Shown here: positions 8,534 through 17,002 of the stretch, piece after piece
How the letters are laid out: each line of letters begins with the position of its first letter
How positions within the stretch are numbered: the first letter of the stretch is position 1
From: an uncultured bacterium
Lineage (GTDB): Bacteria > Cyanobacteriota > Vampirovibrionia > Obscuribacterales > Obscuribacteraceae
Reading direction: 5' to 3'
Assembly (NCBI GenBank): GCA_903835185.1
Contig: CAILLX010000067.1
Location: 58,256 to 122,255 of the forward strand
DNA length: 64,000 nt
The notes under the pieces: model-generated
The model's database searches: none
What the model saw: only the letters and a program-made list of their open reading frames with translations
What the model was told of the DNA's origin: nothing
Program-made: the position numbers and the translations under genes

Positions 8534-9310
8534 CTATTCGTCGGACAGTATGTATATCGCTTGGGCTAGAGCTAAGATTGCTGCTGTTTCGCTGCGCATA
8601 ATCCTCGGACCGAGCGTGACCGGAGTGACACCACAGGCGATAGCCAGTTCAATCTCTTCAGGAGTGAAGCCTCCTTCCGGTCCGATGGCAATGAATACAC
8701 TTTGCGGTGGCAGCAGACTGGCGCGCAGATTGTTCAAGAGGCAGCTTGAACGTGGAGCTTCCCTTCGTTCGGCACAGATCAACCGTGCATCGGCAGCTAT
8801 TGAGCCGGTGGACAGTTCAGCCATCAGTTGGCTGAACTGAGTCGGTTTTGTGATAGTTGGAATTGATGCTCGTTCGCATTGCTCAGCTGACTCGCGCATG
8901 ATCGATTGCCAGCGCGCCAGCTTGGTTCCAAAATCGTCTGGCTTGACGACGCTTCGCTGGCAGATAAGCGGTATGACAGTGGTAACTCCCAATTCGGTTT
9001 GTTTCTCCAGGCTCCACTCAAAGCGGCCTCCTCTCAAAAGAGGTAGAGCTACTGTCACCGCCACTACAGGGTCTCCACTGGCCGCGTCCTGCTTGATTAT
9101 GGTAGCTTCAATAGATTTGCCTGCCAGGTCGGCAAGCGAGCACCAGTAAAGTTTGCCTTGACCATCAAGGGCGATGATCTGGTCGCCACGCTTGAGTCTC
9201 AAAACGTTTTTTATCTGTGAAACTAATGAGCGATCAGTAATCATGATTTTGCCGCCGGCGAGATCTATCGAATCGGCAGCTAAGAAGAAGCGGTGCAAGT
9301 TCATTGTCAT
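8534..9310 (-). CDS. rsmE: 16S rRNA m3U1498 methyltransferase RsmE
   Basis: SPOUT-class, SAM-dependent methyltransferase that modifies U1498 of 16S rRNA. The N-terminal PUA-like domain reads LHRFFLA and VLRLKRGDQIIALDG. The SPOUT trefoil knot at the C-terminus carries FIAIGPEGGFTPEEIELA and LGPRIMRSETAAILALA, the hallmark SAM-binding motifs. I place the start at the internal ATG 9310 (MTMNLHRFF) rather than the track's 9328, because family members start close to the HRFF motif; ATG 9304 is equally possible. It is upstream of yggS and sepF on the same strand, with a 194-base gap in which I see no gene. Confidence 0.93.
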   Translation of the reverse strand: MTMNLHRFFLAADSIDLAGGKIMITDRSLVSQIKNVLRLKRGDQIIALDGQGKLYWCSLADLAGKSIEATIIKQDAASGDPVVAVTVALPLLRGGRFEWSLEKQTELGVTTVIPLICQRSVVKPDDFGTKLARWQSIMRESAEQCERASIPTITKPTQFSQLMAELSTGSIAADARLICAERREAPRSSCLLNNLRASLLPPQSVFIAIGPEGGFTPEEIELAIACGVTPVTLGPRIMRSETAAILALAQAIYILSDE

Positions 9311-9484
9311 CAAGCCTGAAACAGTCACGGTGCTATAATCAACACCTCGTCATTCTATGTGATTTTTTTTACTGATCTGCTCTTTACAAACTCTGCCGTA
9401 ACACCTGGCATTGTGTCAAGGTAAAGCTGGCAGAGTTTGGCGGATGCTGAGTTTAGTATCTCGGGTCGACCAGGGAACAAGACT

Positions 9485-10402
9485 ATGGATTTGAAAGAAT
9501 GGTTTGCAAACAGGAGAAAGGGCCGAGAGGCTGCCGAAGTAAAGCAGCCTTTGACAACTGAAGAGTACTGCGCTTTGTGGACACAGTGCTTTCAGTGTCG
9601 GGAGCTCCTTTACACTAGTGACCTGCGAGCTAATCTCCAAGTATGTCCAAAGTGCCAGTACCACTTCCGCATCGGTGCCCGGCAACGTATTGATCAACTG
9701 GCAGATCAGGACAGCTGGTCTGAGCTTGCTGGCAATCTTGCCTCCGACGATCCGCTTGGTTTTTTTGATACAGATAGCTATCCTAACCGCCTGGCTGAAG
9801 CTGCACATAAATCCGGGCTGTCCGAGGCTGTGCTCACAGGCACCTGTCTGGTAAAACAGGAGAAGATTGCTCTGGCTGTGATGGATTTTAGCTACTTCGG
9901 CGGCTCGATGGGTTCGGTCGTGGGCGAGAAGGTAACTCGCTTAGCCGAGCATGCTGCCTCAGAACGACTGCCTCTGGTCGTCGTAGCCAGCTCTGGTGGT
10001 GCTCGCATGCAGGAAGGGATACTTAGCCTCATGCAGATGGCCAAGACAAGTGCAGCTCTGGCTGCTTTGCATGATGAAGGTTTGCTCTACATTTCAGTGT
10101 TGACAGAGCCGACCTTTGGCGGAGTAACTGCCAGCTTTGCTATGCTTGGCGATTTTATTATTGCCGAGCCGGGAGCCCGCATCGGTTTTGCAGGGCGCAG
10201 AGTTATTGAGCAAACTATCCATCAAAAGCTTCCCAATGAGTTCCAGACTGCTGAACACCTTCTCAAGCAAGGACATGTAGATATGGTAGTTGAGAGAGCA
10301 AAGCTTAAGGATACAGTTTACCGGCTGGTGGTGTTTCACCCGGCTCCGCACAAGGGAGCTCGCAGACCGGACTCTTCAAAGAGGCTGCCTGTACTTGGTT
10401 AG
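9485..10402 (+). CDS. accD: Acetyl-CoA carboxylase carboxyltransferase beta subunit
   Basis: Beta subunit of the carboxyltransferase that makes malonyl-CoA, the first committed step of fatty-acid synthesis. The zinc ribbon is present (CFQC and CPKC, about residues 35-60), followed by the crotonase-like core with ASSGGARMQEG and TEPTFGGVTASFA. ATG 9485 (MDLKEWFANRRKG) matches the family's usual start and follows AGGGAAC. The track's TTG 9437 would add 16 residues. It is directly followed by accA, forming the complete carboxyltransferase in one operon. accB and accC are not in the window. Confidence 0.96.
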   Translation: MDLKEWFANRRKGREAAEVKQPLTTEEYCALWTQCFQCRELLYTSDLRANLQVCPKCQYHFRIGARQRIDQLADQDSWSELAGNLASDDPLGFFDTDSYPNRLAEAAHKSGLSEAVLTGTCLVKQEKIALAVMDFSYFGGSMGSVVGEKVTRLAEHAASERLPLVVVASSGGARMQEGILSLMQMAKTSAALAALHDEGLLYISVLTEPTFGGVTASFAMLGDFIIAEPGARIGFAGRRVIEQTIHQKLPNEFQTAEHLLKQGHVDMVVERAKLKDTVYRLVVFHPAPHKGARRPDSSKRLPVLG

Positions 10403-10426
10403 TTGATAAGTGATAAGCGCAAAATT

Positions 10427-11410
10427 ATGGATAACAATCGCAAAGTAGTCCCGTTGGAGTTTGAGCAGCCACTCTCATTGCTGTCCCAGCAGATTGATGC
10501 GCTCGAGAGGCAGTTGGCTGACAATCCGCATGTGGAGCTGGAGGCTGATATTGTGCAGCTGCACGAACAGTACATTCAGCTCAAACGCTCTCTCTATGCC
10601 AATCTGCGTCCTATTGATCATCTGGCAATTGCCCGTCATGGGCAACGACCGTATACGAGGGATTATTTCGAACGGTGGGATCCAGACTGGATTGAAATTC
10701 ATGGTGACAGACATGGTGCAGATGATCAGGCCATGGTTGGCGGGTTGCTCTGTATGGGTGACATCAATGTAGTTGCTGTCGGGACTCAAAAAGGCAGGAA
10801 TTTGCGCGACAAGCAGCAGTGCAATTTTGGCATGCCGCAGCCGGAAGGTTACAGAAAAGCTCTGAGACTTTTTGCTCATGCCGATAAATTTGGCTTGCCT
10901 CTTGTCTGTCTTATCGATACTCCTGGCGCATATCCTGGCATGAACGCTGAAGAGCACAATCAAGCGCAGGCTATAGCTATGAATCTACGTGAGCTCGCTC
11001 GGCTTTCAGTACCGGTGTTGGCAGTGATTACAGGTGAGGGCGGATCTGGCGGAGCTTTAGCCATTGGAGTAAGCAACCGTATATTGATGTTGGAGCACTC
11101 AGTCTATTCAGTAATTTCGCCGGAAGGTTGTGCTTCAATTTTGTGGCGCTCAGCTGACAAAGTAGCAACAGCATGCCAGTCGATGAAAATGACAGCTCGC
11201 GAGCTGCTAGCGTCCGGAATCATTGAAGAGGTTGTCGAGGAGCCGTTAGGCGGGGCACACTGTGACTATGATCTGGCTGCCAGGAAGATTAAAGAAGCTA
11301 TTGTCAAGCATCTGAATTTATTGATGAAACTTTCGGCAGCTGAGCTAAAACAACAGCGTTTTAGCAAATACCGCAAGATAGGATGCTTTACTGAACTGCC
11401 TGTCTGTTGA
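10427..11410 (+). CDS. accA: Acetyl-CoA carboxylase carboxyltransferase alpha subunit
   Basis: Partner of AccD in transferring carboxyl from carboxybiotin to acetyl-CoA. It shows the N-terminal helical region (LEFEQPLSLLSQQIDALERQ) and the crotonase core with LIDTPGAYPGMNAEEHNQA, ITGEGGSGGALAIGV and SPEGCASILWR. The ATG at 10427 (MDNNRKVVPLEFEQ) is preferred over the track's TTG 10403. It starts 24 bases after the accD stop. Its 3' end overlaps the 3' end of the convergent kinase gene by 23 bases, so neither gene has its own downstream terminator there. Confidence 0.96.
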   Translation: MDNNRKVVPLEFEQPLSLLSQQIDALERQLADNPHVELEADIVQLHEQYIQLKRSLYANLRPIDHLAIARHGQRPYTRDYFERWDPDWIEIHGDRHGADDQAMVGGLLCMGDINVVAVGTQKGRNLRDKQQCNFGMPQPEGYRKALRLFAHADKFGLPLVCLIDTPGAYPGMNAEEHNQAQAIAMNLRELARLSVPVLAVITGEGGSGGALAIGVSNRILMLEHSVYSVISPEGCASILWRSADKVATACQSMKMTARELLASGIIEEVVEEPLGGAHCDYDLAARKIKEAIVKHLNLLMKLSAAELKQQRFSKYRKIGCFTELPVC

Positions 11411-12932
11411 GAAGATGCCTGTAACGCTTTGCAAGCAGTTTGGCTTTGGCCACTTGTATGCTGCTTCCTGAAACCTGCTCAAGCCGCTTGATAGCAGCTT
11501 TGTAATCTTTCTTTTTGGCATCAATGTCTGCTTGTAGCAGATAAACTCTGTTGAGGAGGTAGATCTCATGGTGGCTTATAGTGCCGGCAGCTTTTTTCTC
11601 CAGCAGAGCTGTGCGCGCTTCATTTAGTTTGCCAGTTAATACCAGCTGCTCTGCGCTGACGCTAAATGCTCCAGTAAGCTGTGGCAGACCTAAATTGACC
11701 TGGTAATTTACAGCTTCTTCAATGTCTTTACGAGCAATCCAGTAGCCCACTGCAATTAGCGTAATGGTAACTAAGGTTGGTAACAACCGCTGCATTGTGC
11801 CTATTGCTCTAACCCACCATGGTACGCTGGTGCGCGTTTTGGGCAGACGTAGTGCGACAGGTTCAGCGACAGGTCCAGCTTCAGGAGCTGTTGTCTGCAG
11901 TACTTGTCTGGCTGAAGCTTTGCTTATTTGCTCTCCACCTTTTTTTGTTTCGTTGGAGACAAGAGCTGCTGATCCTGGCGTCGTATCAGCGAAGCCTTTT
12001 TCCAGCTCTTGCCAAAACTCGTCCATAGTTGCTGGACGGTCTGCCAGCTCTTTGCTTAAGGCATGGTTTATGGCGATATTAAGTTCAGCTGAGAGGGCGA
12101 GATCTGGTCTTACCTGACTGAGCATAGGCGGGGGTTCGTATACATGCAGTGACATAAGTGTAATGAGATCGCTGGCTTGGAACGGCAATCTGCCTGTGAG
12201 AATCTCAAAGATGACTATTGCCAGCGAATAGATGTCGCTGCGCTGGTCAACCTCAAGCCCTCTAAACTGCTCAGGACTCATATATGAAGGTGAGCCACAG
12301 ACAAGTCCTGTTGCTGTGATGCGCACTAAAGTGTCTTCGCCGTCCTGGATAATCTTGGCAATACCGAAGTCAACTACTTTTACTAATGGCTCTGGTCCAT
12401 CGTGGAGCTCCAGGACAATATTTTCTGGTTTGATATCACGGTGAATGACACCATGCTTGTGAGCTTTGCTCAGAGCTGCACAAACCTGCTCTATAATTGG
12501 CTTGGCTTCCAAGAGAGGCAAAAATTGTCTCTCTTCAAGCAGCTTTGAGAGTGGTGCCCCTTTGAGAAGGTCCATTACTATAAAAGGCTGACCGCTGCCG
12601 AGCACGCCATAATCGTACAAAGTAATAATATGAGGGTGGTTGAGCCGGCTGGCTGCTTTTGCTTGCTGGTGGAAACGTTTAAGCGCCTCCTTGTCTGCTA
12701 CCAGATGGCTATGCAACACCTTAACTGCCACCGCCCGCCCGATAAGCTCTTGGAAGGCTTTATAAACTACACCCATTGTCCCTTGCCCGATAATCGACTC
12801 GATCTTGTAGCGGTCCTGCAAGGTGGTCCCAATGAGCGGATCGTCTGCAAGCAGCACAAGGTTGACCCTGTCTTTGGGGCAGATGTCCATGTCGTTGTTA
12901 AACTCAAGATGGCAGGTCAAGCAAAGCTTCAT
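11388..12932 (-). CDS. Zinc-ribbon-headed membrane serine/threonine protein kinase
   Basis: Eukaryotic-type (Hanks) kinase of about 514 residues. From the internal ATG the protein starts with a short CLTC...CPKD zinc-ribbon-like motif. The kinase domain follows: glycine loop IGQGTMGVVYKA, VAVKVL lysine, HRDIKPENI catalytic loop, VDFGIAK and the SPEQFRG activation-segment end. A low-complexity linker, one transmembrane helix (LLPTLVTITLIAVGYWIA) and a helical TPR-like tail complete it. The track start at 13061 adds 43 residues of unlikely composition; ATG 12932 starts at the zinc ribbon. The catalytic residues are intact, so it should be active. The extracytoplasmic tail may sense a ligand. 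Substrate unknown. Confidence 0.9.
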   Translation of the reverse strand: MKLCLTCHLEFNNDMDICPKDRVNLVLLADDPLIGTTLQDRYKIESIIGQGTMGVVYKAFQELIGRAVAVKVLHSHLVADKEALKRFHQQAKAASRLNHPHIITLYDYGVLGSGQPFIVMDLLKGAPLSKLLEERQFLPLLEAKPIIEQVCAALSKAHKHGVIHRDIKPENIVLELHDGPEPLVKVVDFGIAKIIQDGEDTLVRITATGLVCGSPSYMSPEQFRGLEVDQRSDIYSLAIVIFEILTGRLPFQASDLITLMSLHVYEPPPMLSQVRPDLALSAELNIAINHALSKELADRPATMDEFWQELEKGFADTTPGSAALVSNETKKGGEQISKASARQVLQTTAPEAGPVAEPVALRLPKTRTSVPWWVRAIGTMQRLLPTLVTITLIAVGYWIARKDIEEAVNYQVNLGLPQLTGAFSVSAEQLVLTGKLNEARTALLEKKAAGTISHHEIYLLNRVYLLQADIDAKKKDYKAAIKRLEQVSGSSIQVAKAKLLAKRYRHLLNRQAVQ

Positions 12933-13142
12933 TGTTCTTAGAGGTTTATCCTGTCCTGCTCCCGGTGCTGCTCTTGACTTGCCAGTTGCCAGCTGCAGGC
13001 AAGCGGCTTCTGCTCTTCGGTACTTTTCAATCTGGCAGCTGAGAGACCTGACTGCCGGCACAGGATACCGGGCAGCTCTTGATAATTGTCAATTTCAAAG
13101 TTGTTGTGACATAGCTTGGATCTATCCATACTAATAAAGGCA

Positions 13143-13170
13143 TTGTATATTATTAATAGTGTGCTATATT
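13143..13170 (+). promoter_or_regulatory. Possible sigma70-type promoter
   Basis: TTGTAT, a 16-base spacer, then TATATT, within an AT-rich stretch ahead of the small coiled-coil ORF. The -35 is a weak match. Apart from this, the 270 bases between the kinase start and that ORF show no feature. Confidence 0.35.
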
Positions 13171-13201
13171 AGTCCGGCTTTGCAACCTTATGAGGTTTAG
13201 C

Positions 13202-13402
13202 TTGGCAAACTTTACAAACTTAGCTTTCAGAGAAGACCCGGCAAGAGTTCGGGAAATACTAGAGATGCAAATTGAAAAAGGAGGTTATATGGAAAAAGTC
13301 CAACAGCAGAAGGTACAGAAGCGTTATCAGCAGGAGCTGACACGCTATCAGAAGCAGATTGAAAAGACAAAAAAGGTCCTGGGAGTCCAAAAGGCTGCCT
13401 GA
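13202..13402 (+). CDS. Small Gln/Lys-rich coiled-coil protein, function unknown
   Basis: A short protein whose C-terminal half (EKVQQQKVQKRYQQELTRY) is strongly heptad-like, basic and Gln-rich. Two starts are plausible. TTG 13202 follows GAGG and gives 66 residues, including a coding-like FREDPARVREILEMQ segment. ATG 13289 follows a perfect AAAGGAGG and gives 37 residues. Both may be used. A promoter-like element lies upstream and a rho-independent terminator just downstream, so this is probably a monocistronic small-protein gene. No family recognised. Confidence 0.6.
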   Translation: MANFTNLAFREDPARVREILEMQIEKGGYMEKVQQQKVQKRYQQELTRYQKQIEKTKKVLGVQKAA

Positions 13403-13430
13403 GGCGTCAAAGAAATAGAGTAACTTGGAG

Positions 13431-13457
13431 GAACTGGTGATGTACCGGTTCTTTTTT
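13431..13457 (+). terminator. Rho-independent terminator
   Basis: GAACTGG-TGATGTA-CCGGTTC stem-loop (one G-U pair) followed directly by TTTTTT, 28 bases after the small coiled-coil ORF. Confidence 0.85.
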
Positions 13458-13509
13458 GTTTCTCTGCCAGCTACTACAGAATCAAATCCTCATCTGTTAG
13501 GCTATCTCA

Positions 13510-14949
13510 ATGAACAGTAAAGAACAAACAGAAAACAGTGGCGAACAGCAAGCCGGGTTCATGCGCAATAAAAGATTTTGGCGCCATCTTCGCGTGGAGC
13601 AACATCTCCTCAACCATGATCTTGCAGTCACACTTGCTCATGTCAGAATGCTGGGAGCAACCGGGATCATAGACAGTGATACAGCTTCTACCGTTCTTTC
13701 TGGCTTAAGTCAGATCGAGCAAGAGCTATCTGCTGGCAACTCTTTTCTCAAAGAGCAACATACAGACATTCACTCTGCTCTCGAAGAGCGTTTGCGTGAG
13801 CTAATAGGCGATCTCTCAGCGACTCTTCGTATAGCCAGGTCTAAGCATGATCAAGTAGCTACTGATATTCGCCTCTGGTTGCGTGCAGCTTTGCTCGATA
13901 TTTTTGCACTAATCCTGGAGCTGCGCGGGCAGCTGGTTGTGTTGGCTGAACGAGATCTTGAGATTGTCATGCCTGGATATACTCATATGCAACCAGCCAG
14001 ACCAATCTTACTTGCTCACTGGTGGCTGGCGAATGAGTCCCGTTTTGCTTCTGATTGCGGGCGCCTGACAGACCTTTATCGTAGGCTTAATGTGTTGCCG
14101 CTTGGGGCAGCTGCCGGAACTGACAAACCGATTGATAGGGCGCAGGTGTGTGCAGAGCTCGGCTTTGACGATTTAATTGACAACAGTTTGTATGCTATTT
14201 CAGACCGCGACTATTTAGTTGAGTTTGGTTCTTTCGCCTCTTTAGTTGGGGTGCATATTGCACAAATTGCTGACGATCTGCTTCTTTGGGCTACGCAGGA
14301 GTTTGGTTTTGTCAAGTTGAGAAACGCTCTCCTTCTAGGCAGTCAAAGCGCACCAAAAAAGAGTGGACAGGTAGCTCTTGAACTGATGCGTTCCCGTCCG
14401 GCAGGAATAGCTGGGCGGCTCGTTGAATTTATTGCTATCTTGAAAGCTGTTCCGATCGGCTACTGTCAGGATTTACAAGAATGTTTGCCTGCTGCTTTTG
14501 ATATTGTCGATAATATCAAGCTGCTTCTGGAACTATCAGCAGCAGTTGTACCAGCTGTTGAACTCAATGCTTTGCGGATGCGGGAGATGGCTTCTGCAGA
14601 TCTGACAAATTCCGGAGCAGCTATGGATTTTCTTGTCGACTGTGGCATACCTATTGATCGTGCCAGTAAAGTGGTCGAACAGTTGCTCAACTACTGCAAA
14701 CAACGCAACAAGAATCTCTGCGATCTGGAACTTAATGAGTGGCAGCAGTTCTGCCCAGCTTTTGATGAAGAAATTTATCAGCACGTTACTATTGAGGAGT
14801 CGGTCGGTTCACCTTCTTACCCGGGCAGCACTTTGCTGGATCAAATAGGTAGTGAGCTTGACCGAGCAAAGGGGCGGCTGGAGCAAGACAAGAACTCGCT
14901 TTCCAGTCCGGAGGCAACACGCAAAAAACAGGCAGGTCTTAACGTATGA
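13510..14949 (+). CDS. Argininosuccinate lyase-like protein with altered substrate motifs
   Basis: A 479-residue member of the fumarase/aspartase superfamily, closest in overall pattern to ArgH, with IHSALEERL, GYTHMQPARP and LPLGAAAGTDKPIDR. Several ArgH signatures are changed. The SRNDQVATD motif reads SKHDQVATD. The GSSxMPQKKNP loop reads GSQSAPKKSGQ, keeping the catalytic Ser and one Lys but losing the Met and the substrate-binding Asn. The N-terminal WGGRF-type motif is missing. The fold is almost certainly intact, but argininosuccinate cleavage is doubtful; it may use another substrate or be degenerate. The stop overlaps the start of the next gene (ATGA), so the two are translationally coupled. 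No other arginine-pathway gene is nearby. Confidence 0.7.
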   Translation: MNSKEQTENSGEQQAGFMRNKRFWRHLRVEQHLLNHDLAVTLAHVRMLGATGIIDSDTASTVLSGLSQIEQELSAGNSFLKEQHTDIHSALEERLRELIGDLSATLRIARSKHDQVATDIRLWLRAALLDIFALILELRGQLVVLAERDLEIVMPGYTHMQPARPILLAHWWLANESRFASDCGRLTDLYRRLNVLPLGAAAGTDKPIDRAQVCAELGFDDLIDNSLYAISDRDYLVEFGSFASLVGVHIAQIADDLLLWATQEFGFVKLRNALLLGSQSAPKKSGQVALELMRSRPAGIAGRLVEFIAILKAVPIGYCQDLQECLPAAFDIVDNIKLLLELSAAVVPAVELNALRMREMASADLTNSGAAMDFLVDCGIPIDRASKVVEQLLNYCKQRNKNLCDLELNEWQQFCPAFDEEIYQHVTIEESVGSPSYPGSTLLDQIGSELDRAKGRLEQDKNSLSSPEATRKKQAGLNV

Positions 14950-15938
14950 AGGCTATAGTTCTAGCGGCAGGAGTGGGGTCGCGTCTTGATCCACTGACAG
15001 CGCAAGTTCCCAAACCTATGGTTCCGGTGGTCAACAGACCAGTACTGGAACACATTTTAATTCTGCTCAAACAGCACGGCTTTAACGAAGTGGCTTCTAA
15101 TCTGCACTATATGCCTCACAAGGTCAGAGACTATTTCGAGGACGGAGCTCGATGGGGAACAAAACTCTCCTTCCTTTTTGAAGAAAAGCTTAGCGGGGAT
15201 GCTGGCGGTGTAAGGGCTCTGAGACGTTTTCTTGATGATGACACATTTATGGTAGTAATGGGTGATCTGCTCACTGATGCTGATTTAACTGCTTTAGTGC
15301 ATGAGCATAAGAGAAAAAAAGCTATTGCCACTATAGCTCTGCAAAGTGTTGCTGACGTTAGTCAGTTAGGAGTGGCTCTTGTTGATGGTGAAGGTTTTAT
15401 CAAAGGGTTTCAAGAGAAGCCGACAGAAGCTGAGGCTTTGTCGGATCTAGCCTCCACTGGTATTTATATCCTTGAACCAGAGGTGTTTGCACATATTCCA
15501 TCTCATGGAAGCTACGGTTTCGGACGGCAACTCTTTCCTTGTCTTGTTGAGAAAGGGCTGCCTGTTGCTGGTGTGAAGCTCAACGGTTACTGGTCTGATG
15601 TCGGTACTATCAAGCAATACCGCAAGTCAAACTTTGATGCACTGGAAGGTTGTTTAAAAGTGGACCGTCCTGGTTCTGCTACAAGCTGGGGCTGGTTAGG
15701 TGAAGGTGCGACAGTAAGCAGCAGCTGCCTGATTGAAGGGCTGCTTATGGTTGGCAAAAACAGTCATCTCTTAGAGGGAGTAAAGATTTCTGGCAAAGTG
15801 GTCATAGGTGATAACTGTACGATAGGTGCAGGCGCAGAACTTCAGGATACTGTTGTCTGGTCTGATGTTCAGCTACCGCCGGCAACTGTTCTGTCAGACT
15901 CAATAGTCTCTTGCAACTGTGTGGTGAAGCAAGTGTAG
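14946..15938 (+). CDS. Sugar-1-phosphate nucleotidyltransferase (mannose-1-phosphate guanylyltransferase-like)
   Basis: A 330-residue enzyme predicted to activate a sugar phosphate to an NDP-sugar for polysaccharide or glycoconjugate synthesis. The N-terminal nucleotidyltransferase domain has the signature MKAIVLAAGVGSRLDPLT and VPKPMVPVVNRP. Then come a VVMGDLLTDAD metal-site region and GYWSDVGTIKQY. The C-terminal 80 residues show hexapeptide-like repeats of a left-handed beta-helix (VVIGDNCTIGAGAEL). This layout is typical of GDP-mannose pyrophosphorylases, but glucose-1-phosphate thymidylyl- or uridylyl-type activity cannot be excluded. It is translationally coupled to the ArgH-like gene. 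Confidence 0.85.
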   Translation: MKAIVLAAGVGSRLDPLTAQVPKPMVPVVNRPVLEHILILLKQHGFNEVASNLHYMPHKVRDYFEDGARWGTKLSFLFEEKLSGDAGGVRALRRFLDDDTFMVVMGDLLTDADLTALVHEHKRKKAIATIALQSVADVSQLGVALVDGEGFIKGFQEKPTEAEALSDLASTGIYILEPEVFAHIPSHGSYGFGRQLFPCLVEKGLPVAGVKLNGYWSDVGTIKQYRKSNFDALEGCLKVDRPGSATSWGWLGEGATVSSSCLIEGLLMVGKNSHLLEGVKISGKVVIGDNCTIGAGAELQDTVVWSDVQLPPATVLSDSIVSCNCVVKQV

Positions 15939-15939
15939 T

Positions 15940-16143
15940 CTAAGAACCAACTTTAGAGTCCAGCTCGGACCCAGAGTGTGATGCTTTCCAGATCTCCATC
16001 CACAGCCAGTAGTGAAACGGGTTGAGATTTGTGTCTGCTGGCTCAAGAAGCGACATCCATGTGCGCGGGTTTGGAAAGCGCTTGGCCAGGCTGTAGCAAT
16101 CGGCCATCCAAAGAACCTGTTCGCTTGTTTGTTGAGTAAGCAT
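15940..16143 (-). CDS. Hypothetical small Trp-rich protein (67 aa)
   Basis: MLTQQTSEQVLWMADCYSLA... is a 67-residue ORF with protein-like composition (five Trp) and a purine-rich AGAGGCGAG upstream of its ATG. It is convergent with the nucleotidyltransferase, with one base between the stops. The alternative frames here (15900-16163 minus, 16012-16206 plus) look like shadows. No family recognised. The remaining bases 16144-16348 show nothing else. Confidence 0.45.
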   Translation of the reverse strand: MLTQQTSEQVLWMADCYSLAKRFPNPRTWMSLLEPADTNLNPFHYWLWMEIWKASHSGSELDSKVGS

Positions 16144-16348
16144 GCGGCTCGCCTCTTATTCACCCGTATGGGTGATTTCTCCTACAGCAATCTCATACCC
16201 AGTTAACTAAGGCATGAAACAGCCATATTTGGTTGCCATGTTACAAATTTTAATTGGTAAAGAACCAGAAGTAGAGCTGGAGCCGCATCTGGAGTCTGTC
16301 CTGTTATTTCCTTTTTGCTGCCGGCTGTATGTAGATTGACCAGGGGGA

Positions 16349-16705
16349 TTAACCTGGAGGCCAGGAGAGCTGCCTGCCGCCCAACAAGTGAATGTGCAGG
16401 TGGTAGACTGTCTGCCCTGCATCTGCTCCTTTATTAATGACTAAGCGGAAGGAGCTTAATTTTTCGGAGGCAGCAACTTTGCTAGCTGCTTGAAAAAGCC
16501 TGCCCAGTTGAGCCGGCTCTTCAAATTCTGACACACCTGGTAGGTGCAACTTAGGTATGACAAGGATGTGAACAGGAGCTTGCGGGTTAACATCCCGGAT
16601 AGCCAGATACTCGTCATCTTCGCTGACTCGACTTGCTGGCAGCTTGCCACTGATTATTTTGCAGAAAATGCAGTGGTTGTCGCAGTTTGATATGCTCTCG
16701 TTCAT
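16349..16705 (-). CDS. HIT-family (Hint-type) nucleotide-binding protein
   Basis: A 118-residue histidine-triad protein, a phosphoramidase-type purine nucleotide hydrolase. It shows the start CIFCKIISGKLPASRVSEDD, the nucleotide-binding VHILVIPKLHLPGVSEF, and the HIT motif HLHIHLLGGR. It ends exactly as the family does (LSWPPG). ATG 16705 follows CTGGAGAG and is preferred to the track's 16723. The upstream region 16706-17002, shared with the divergent GGDEF gene, holds no gene; a TATAAT at 16802 lacks a good -35. Confidence 0.93.
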   Translation of the reverse strand: MNESISNCDNHCIFCKIISGKLPASRVSEDDEYLAIRDVNPQAPVHILVIPKLHLPGVSEFEEPAQLGRLFQAASKVAASEKLSSFRLVINKGADAGQTVYHLHIHLLGGRQLSWPPG

Positions 16706-17002
16706 AAAACTCTCCAGGAGCATTTATATATGCATTTGAGTGTACAGATGCAAGTTTATGTTTATGGTGCAGAGTGCACAACGTTTGAGACAGTTTATCA
16801 ATATAATATGTCCACTGTGTTTATTCGACCAGCCGCTTGACTATATTTCTATGTTTGGTTATGTCGGAGGATAAAGCAGGAGCCATAGCGCCTCTGTTCG
16901 CGCATATGCACAAGGCAGCTCGGGCAGCTCCGGGCTTTTATCTGGTGGAGCAAGGTCACAGCCAGTGACACTCGCTAAGCAAACTCTTCTAAGGAGGAAT
17001 AT

